Shown here one piece after another: positions 60,192 through 64,000 of a DNA stretch of 64,000 bases. The position numbers and the translations under genes are program-made. Source of the stretch: CAINVV01 sp037129695 (GTDB taxonomy: Bacteria; Bacteroidota; Bacteroidia; Bacteroidales; Prolixibacteraceae); NCBI GenBank assembly GCA_037129695.1, contig JBAXUL010000001.1, positions 1 through 64,000 of the forward strand, written 5' to 3'. Each line of letters starts with the position of its first letter. Position 1 is the first letter of the stretch. The notes below the pieces were generated by a model. It saw only the letters and a program-made list of their open reading frames with translations. It made no database searches and was not told the origin of the DNA.

Positions 60192-63080
60192 ATGTTTGCA
60201 ATGAGAAATTATACGATCAGACTGTGTCAGATGGCCGTTTTAATATTTTTAAATTTTGGAGTTACTGCTCAGAATCATATCCAATTGATTGCTGGTAAAT
60301 TGTCAAAGACCGAAATTTCCGGATTGGTTGATGGTTCAGGGATTCCTATATTGCTGAAACATCCAATGCCTTTGATTTCCTATGAGATTTGTCCGAAAAA
60401 TGATCTCCAGCATAAGGAAATCTTTACAACTCACGATGGGCCTGGGAGCAACGCTACTAATTCAAAAATGGAAGTTTCTGTCGAGGAGACAGAAGGATTT
60501 AGTCCAGGATACAAGGCCTTAATTACGTTCAAAAACTCTTCAAGCGACACCTTGTGGCTGACCAATGTGGTCCCTTTCGGATTTTCGGCGGACAAGATAT
60601 GCGTCACCGGGAAAGGAGATCATCCATTGTCGAGGAGTTATCTCTTTCGACCGGGGTTTGATCCCGTCAACTGTATTTTGCCGGACAATGCCTGGGAACT
60701 CGGATTCACGGATTTTCAGGTGAATGATGGGGTAAAGATTGCAGCGCTCACCCGCAGGTTAAGGGATCATATGGAGAAATCTGTGCGTCATCGTTTTGAA
60801 ACTGAGATGGCGCCGGGTGGAGTCGTTCAGTATGTTTTCTATGCGGATGTTCACAAGGGTAACTGGCAGGATGGTCTCAGGATGATTTTTCAGGACAGGC
60901 TGTTGTATGATGTTGATCCGGGTCAATTTGACAATTCACTGTTTGAAAGAAAAGATCTGAAGTGGGTCAGGCAGGCCTATGTGGCTCATCTGATGATGGC
61001 CTGGAACGGATTTTTCTATGATGTTCAGGATCAAAATTTCCATCTTGAAGATTTTGTCAGGAAAGGAAAAGCGAGCTACGGCGGTGACGATTTTATTGGC
61101 ATCTGGCCCACATGGCCGACTCTCGGAGTAGATCAGCGCAACCAGTGGGACCTGTTTCGTGATCTCCCCGGCGGAACGGAGCAACTTAAGAAGGAGTCAG
61201 AAATGCTGAATAAGTTGGGAAGCCGCTTGTTTATCTGTTACAATCCATGGGATGAAAATACACGAAATGAGAGTCATACCGGAGGTATGGCCCGGCTTGT
61301 GGCAGCTACCAGCGCGAGTGGGGTTGTTCTGGATACCAGGGGAGCATCCAGTAAAGCACTTCAACAGGCTGCTGATTCCGTGCGACAGGGTGTGATTATG
61401 TACAGTGAGGGCATGGCAATTCCCAAGGACATGCAGGGTATCGTTGCCGGAAGGGTTCATAATGCACTCTATTATTGTCCGATGCTGAACCTGAACAAGA
61501 TCATTAAACCCGAATTTGCTATTTTTCGGGTAGCAGAAATCTACAAGGAACCGATCAAACGGGAATTTTGTCTCTCCTTTTTCAACGGATATGGCACCGA
61601 ACTGAATATTTTTGCCCCCGGTATCCCCGAATGGGCGGATGAACAATATCGTTACCTGGGAAGGATTGCCCGAATTCAACGGGAAAATTCCACAAATTTT
61701 ACGGCAAAGGAGGTCACTCCCTTGTTGGAAACCGCCCGGGATAAAATATGGGTCAACAAATGGTATACAGATGAAAAAACGGTATTTACCATTTATAGCC
61801 TGATCCCGGAAGGGTTCAAAGATCTCCTTTTTGAGGTGACACCCAAACCCGGAACCCATTTTATTGATCTATGGAAGCACGAAGAAAGAATACCGGTATC
61901 CAAGGGCATGAACTGGCAGATGGAAGCAGAAACCGATGCTTTCAACCAAAGCTGGCTCGGATCGAACAATGAAGGTGAAGTGGATTGCGTGGCTCAGCTG
62001 CCTGAGCTGATCACTGCAACATTATCAGGAGATGAACTTTCGTTGTCGTTTAAAAGCGGAGATTCGATCAGGATATGGGCCGGTGTACCTGATTACGCAA
62101 AAAAACCACTTACTCTTCGGGCAAAGGATCAGACCGTTCGTTTATCGGATCATTTTGGTCGTTACGAGGGGAAATTTGTGATTCAGTTGTTTCTGCAGCA
62201 ACAGCTTATGGATGAAAGAATTGTCCGTTTGGTACCCGGAACGCCAAGGCTCATTAGCAGGGTCGTGAAGACTGAACCTGTCCTGAAAAATCCACCTGGG
62301 ATGGTTAAAATTCCTGCCGGGAAGTTCATCTTTCATACGACCAACGGAGATGAGTTTATACCTTATCCCAAAGAGAACGAGGGAAAAACATTCGAAATGC
62401 CGGCCTGTTTCATGGACAGGTTTCCGGTAACGAACCTCCGGTTTAAGGAATTTCTGACCGCTTCGGGGTACCAACCAGCGGACAGTGTCAATTTCCTGAG
62501 AAATTGGAAAAATGGGACTTTCCCGGTAGGGGAGGAGCAATTTCCTGTTGTCCATATTTCTTATGAAGATGCACAGGAATATGCCAAATGGGCAGGCAAA
62601 AGACTGCCAACAGAACTGGAGTGGCAGTATGCCGCACAAACAGCTGCCTGCAATGAGTGGCCATGGAAACAGAAGCAACAGATCAAACGGTCGGAAGAAT
62701 CAGTGACCGGTACTTTGACCGTGTTTAAGATTACAGGCCTTGATCCGGATCGATGCAATGCCGGAGATGGCAAACGCTATGCGGCAGGGAGCTTCCCAAA
62801 GGGTGCAAATCCCTATGGTTTGCAGGATCTCGTCGGGTGTGTCTGGCAATTGACCAATGACCTCTATACCAATGGAAGCTATCGTTACATCATGATGAAG
62901 GGTGGCAGTTTTTTCAATCCGTCCTCCAGCTGGTGGTATGTACAGGGAGGTCCAAGGGAATTGCATTACAGGCAATTTCTGCTGCGGGTCTCGGAAGGAT
63001 TCGAACGCAATGCAACAGTAGGATTCAGATGTGTGAAAGACGCTGAATTATCCTATTCTGACGGAAGAAATAAATATTAA
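60192..63080 (+). CDS. Glycosidase-like protein fused to formylglycine-generating-enzyme (SUMF1) domain
   Basis: A 962-residue secreted protein. The signal peptide ends near VTAQ at residue 27; an ATG at 60201 is an alternative start. A beta-sandwich (about 28-240) is followed by a region (about 250-560) that looks like a TIM-barrel glycosidase: FIGIWPTWPTLGVDQRNQW, RLFICYNPWDENT and GVVLDTRGASS, with Asp and Glu residues at strand ends. A small beta domain comes next (about 565-700). A C-terminal SUMF1/FGE-sulfatase domain covers about 704-955 (MVKIPAGKF, FPVTNLRFKEFL, RLPTELEWQYAA, NPYGLQDLVGCVWQLTND, MKGGSFF, VGFRC). Substrate unknown. It precedes a GH127-type gene by 11 bp, suggesting joint glycan degradation. 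Confidence 0.75.
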   Translation: MFAMRNYTIRLCQMAVLIFLNFGVTAQNHIQLIAGKLSKTEISGLVDGSGIPILLKHPMPLISYEICPKNDLQHKEIFTTHDGPGSNATNSKMEVSVEETEGFSPGYKALITFKNSSSDTLWLTNVVPFGFSADKICVTGKGDHPLSRSYLFRPGFDPVNCILPDNAWELGFTDFQVNDGVKIAALTRRLRDHMEKSVRHRFETEMAPGGVVQYVFYADVHKGNWQDGLRMIFQDRLLYDVDPGQFDNSLFERKDLKWVRQAYVAHLMMAWNGFFYDVQDQNFHLEDFVRKGKASYGGDDFIGIWPTWPTLGVDQRNQWDLFRDLPGGTEQLKKESEMLNKLGSRLFICYNPWDENTRNESHTGGMARLVAATSASGVVLDTRGASSKALQQAADSVRQGVIMYSEGMAIPKDMQGIVAGRVHNALYYCPMLNLNKIIKPEFAIFRVAEIYKEPIKREFCLSFFNGYGTELNIFAPGIPEWADEQYRYLGRIARIQRENSTNFTAKEVTPLLETARDKIWVNKWYTDEKTVFTIYSLIPEGFKDLLFEVTPKPGTHFIDLWKHEERIPVSKGMNWQMEAETDAFNQSWLGSNNEGEVDCVAQLPELITATLSGDELSLSFKSGDSIRIWAGVPDYAKKPLTLRAKDQTVRLSDHFGRYEGKFVIQLFLQQQLMDERIVRLVPGTPRLISRVVKTEPVLKNPPGMVKIPAGKFIFHTTNGDEFIPYPKENEGKTFEMPACFMDRFPVTNLRFKEFLTASGYQPADSVNFLRNWKNGTFPVGEEQFPVVHISYEDAQEYAKWAGKRLPTELEWQYAAQTAACNEWPWKQKQQIKRSEESVTGTLTVFKITGLDPDRCNAGDGKRYAAGSFPKGANPYGLQDLVGCVWQLTNDLYTNGSYRYIMMKGGSFFNPSSSWWYVQGGPRELHYRQFLLRVSEGFERNATVGFRCVKDAELSYSDGRNKY

Positions 63081-63091
63081 AAATAGATTAA

Positions 63092-64000
63092 ATGATACGA
63101 ATGAAAAATTCTACCGGAATTGTCACCTTACTTGTGGTGCTTGCATTATTTTCCAATTCTGTTGTTGCTCAACAAACTGGAAAACCCGAAGCGTCGAATT
63201 ACCTGAACAACAGGGCCCCACTGATCTCCAAGCCTTTCATCGAACTTCCCCTTGGAGCGATTTCCCCGGAAGGTTGGTTGAAAGATCAGCTGATCAAGCA
63301 AAAGAATGGCATGACCGGTCACCTGGATGAAATCTACGAAAAGGTGATGGGGCCACGGAACGGCTGGCTCGGTGGCGATGGCGATGCCTGGGAGCGGGGA
63401 CCTTACTGGATCGACGGACTATTGCCGCTGGCCTATCTGCTGAAGGACCAGGAACTGATAGCGAAGACCAAACCGTGGGTCGAATGGGCACTGCAAAGCC
63501 AGCAGCCGGATGGCTATTTCGGTCCGGTGACGGACAGGCCTAACGAACCCGGACTTCAGCGTGGCAATGCCCACGACTGGTGGCCAAAAATGGTCGTCTT
63601 GAAATTTTTGCAGCAATATTATACTGCCACCCAGGATGAAAGAGTGATTAAGCTGATGCGTAATTATTTCAAATATCAGTTGACTGAATTGCCAAAAATG
63701 CCCTTGAACCACTGGACCCATTGGGGGGAAGACCGTGGTGGCGACAACCTGGCGGTGGTGTATTGGCTTTACAACCTGACCGGTGACAAATCACTGCTCG
63801 AACTGGGTGAATTGATCCACAAGCAGACCGTCAACTGGACGGATGCCTTCCTGACCGGAAAACTGAGTCAGCCCTGGAGTTTCCATTGTGTCAATGTGGC
63901 CCAGGGGATGAAGGAGCCGGGAGTGTATTTTCAGCAGTCAAAGGATGCCAGGTATGTGGACGCCGTAAAGTCGGGACTCTCTGACTTAAAACAGTTTCAT
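63092..64000 (+). CDS. GH127-type beta-L-arabinofuranosidase (C-terminus beyond window)
   Basis: The frame opens at ATG 63092 (a second ATG is at 63101) and runs to the window end, 303 codons. A signal peptide (about 1-29, ending VVAQ) leads into a beta-L-arabinofuranosidase (GH127/DUF1680) domain. Family-like segments are PLGAISPEGWLKDQL, GDGDAWERGPYWIDGLLPLAYLL, QQPDGYFGP and DWWPKMVVLKFLQQYY. The catalytic zinc/Glu/Cys cluster usually lies further on and is not seen here. GH127 and GH146 members remove beta-L-arabinofuranose from plant glycans. It follows the fusion gene by 11 bp. Confidence 0.82.
   Translation, partial: MIRMKNSTGIVTLLVVLALFSNSVVAQQTGKPEASNYLNNRAPLISKPFIELPLGAISPEGWLKDQLIKQKNGMTGHLDEIYEKVMGPRNGWLGGDGDAWERGPYWIDGLLPLAYLLKDQELIAKTKPWVEWALQSQQPDGYFGPVTDRPNEPGLQRGNAHDWWPKMVVLKFLQQYYTATQDERVIKLMRNYFKYQLTELPKMPLNHWTHWGEDRGGDNLAVVYWLYNLTGDKSLLELGELIHKQTVNWTDAFLTGKLSQPWSFHCVNVAQGMKEPGVYFQQSKDARYVDAVKSGLSDLKQFH

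Noticed and set aside
61197..61859. Open frame of 220 codons on the minus strand
   Set aside because: Antisense to the glycosidase/SUMF1 fusion; no family resemblance.

Overview
This window looks like chromosomal DNA of a member of the Bacteroidota, most likely Bacteroidales or Marinilabiliales. The evidence is: many families largely restricted to this phylum (DUF5686 with a carboxypeptidase-regulatory domain, BT_3928-type DoxX protein, DUF1599, DUF4857, DUF4876, DUF6850, CarboxypepD_reg TonB receptors), a short primary sigma factor without region 1.1, and phylum-type promoters (TTTG-N19-TAnnTTTG), perfect upstream of asnB and near-perfect upstream of rpoD. No tRNA, rRNA, CRISPR array or transposase was seen. 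Genus and species cannot be told from the sequence.

Layout. 1-2081: ovoA (ovothiol synthesis; minus strand, C-terminal end cut by the window edge). 2135-6725: two small membrane proteins, a HAD phosphatase, and uvrB overlapping an HD-domain gene. 6914-11544: a TfoX-N protein and a giant 1420-residue acyl-CoA dehydratase activase/dehydratase fusion. 11755-17310: rpoD, a DegP-type protease, a LOG-family nucleosidase and gyrB, with their promoters and terminator. 17319-22136: a plug-less beta-barrel paired with a 1004-residue TPR protein. 22283-28977: ftsE, murB, a Qnr-like pentapeptide protein, mltG, a flavodiiron protein, a YfcE-type phosphoesterase and prmA. 28980-38505: DUF5686 outer-membrane protein, tpiA, a BT_3928/DUF1599 pair, folP-cdaA, a DUF2179 protein and asnB.

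38826-51539 is the most interesting part. It is a one-strand run of ten genes: lipoprotein, ECF sigma factor, Spy/CnrX-like sensor, zinc-finger anti-sigma factor, membrane polyferredoxin with a degenerate heavy-metal-associated (HMA) domain, TonB-dependent receptor, DUF4876 lipoprotein, DUF6850 beta-barrel, ABC ATPase and permease, and finally DUF4857. A 17-bp-stem terminator closes it. I read it as a candidate metal- or redox-responsive envelope system with no function known to me.

51663-56722 is a phospholipid and membrane quality-control run: rsfS, ftsH, DUF2007, cdsA, psd, pssA. 56835-60072 holds birA, an AI-2E family permease, an SRPBCC protein and pyrE. 60192-64000 starts what may be a carbohydrate-degradation locus: a glycosidase-like/formylglycine-generating-enzyme-like fusion and a GH127-type beta-L-arabinofuranosidase cut by the window end.

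A second theme is short tandem repeats with an exact 7-bp period in intergenic spaces. One family (AAGGCAA/AAGTGAA/AAATGAA) occurs at three loci, twice as head-to-head inverted arrays. A second family (AACTCCT-like) occurs at two loci. They abut stop or start codons and can add false N-terminal extensions to neighbouring genes.
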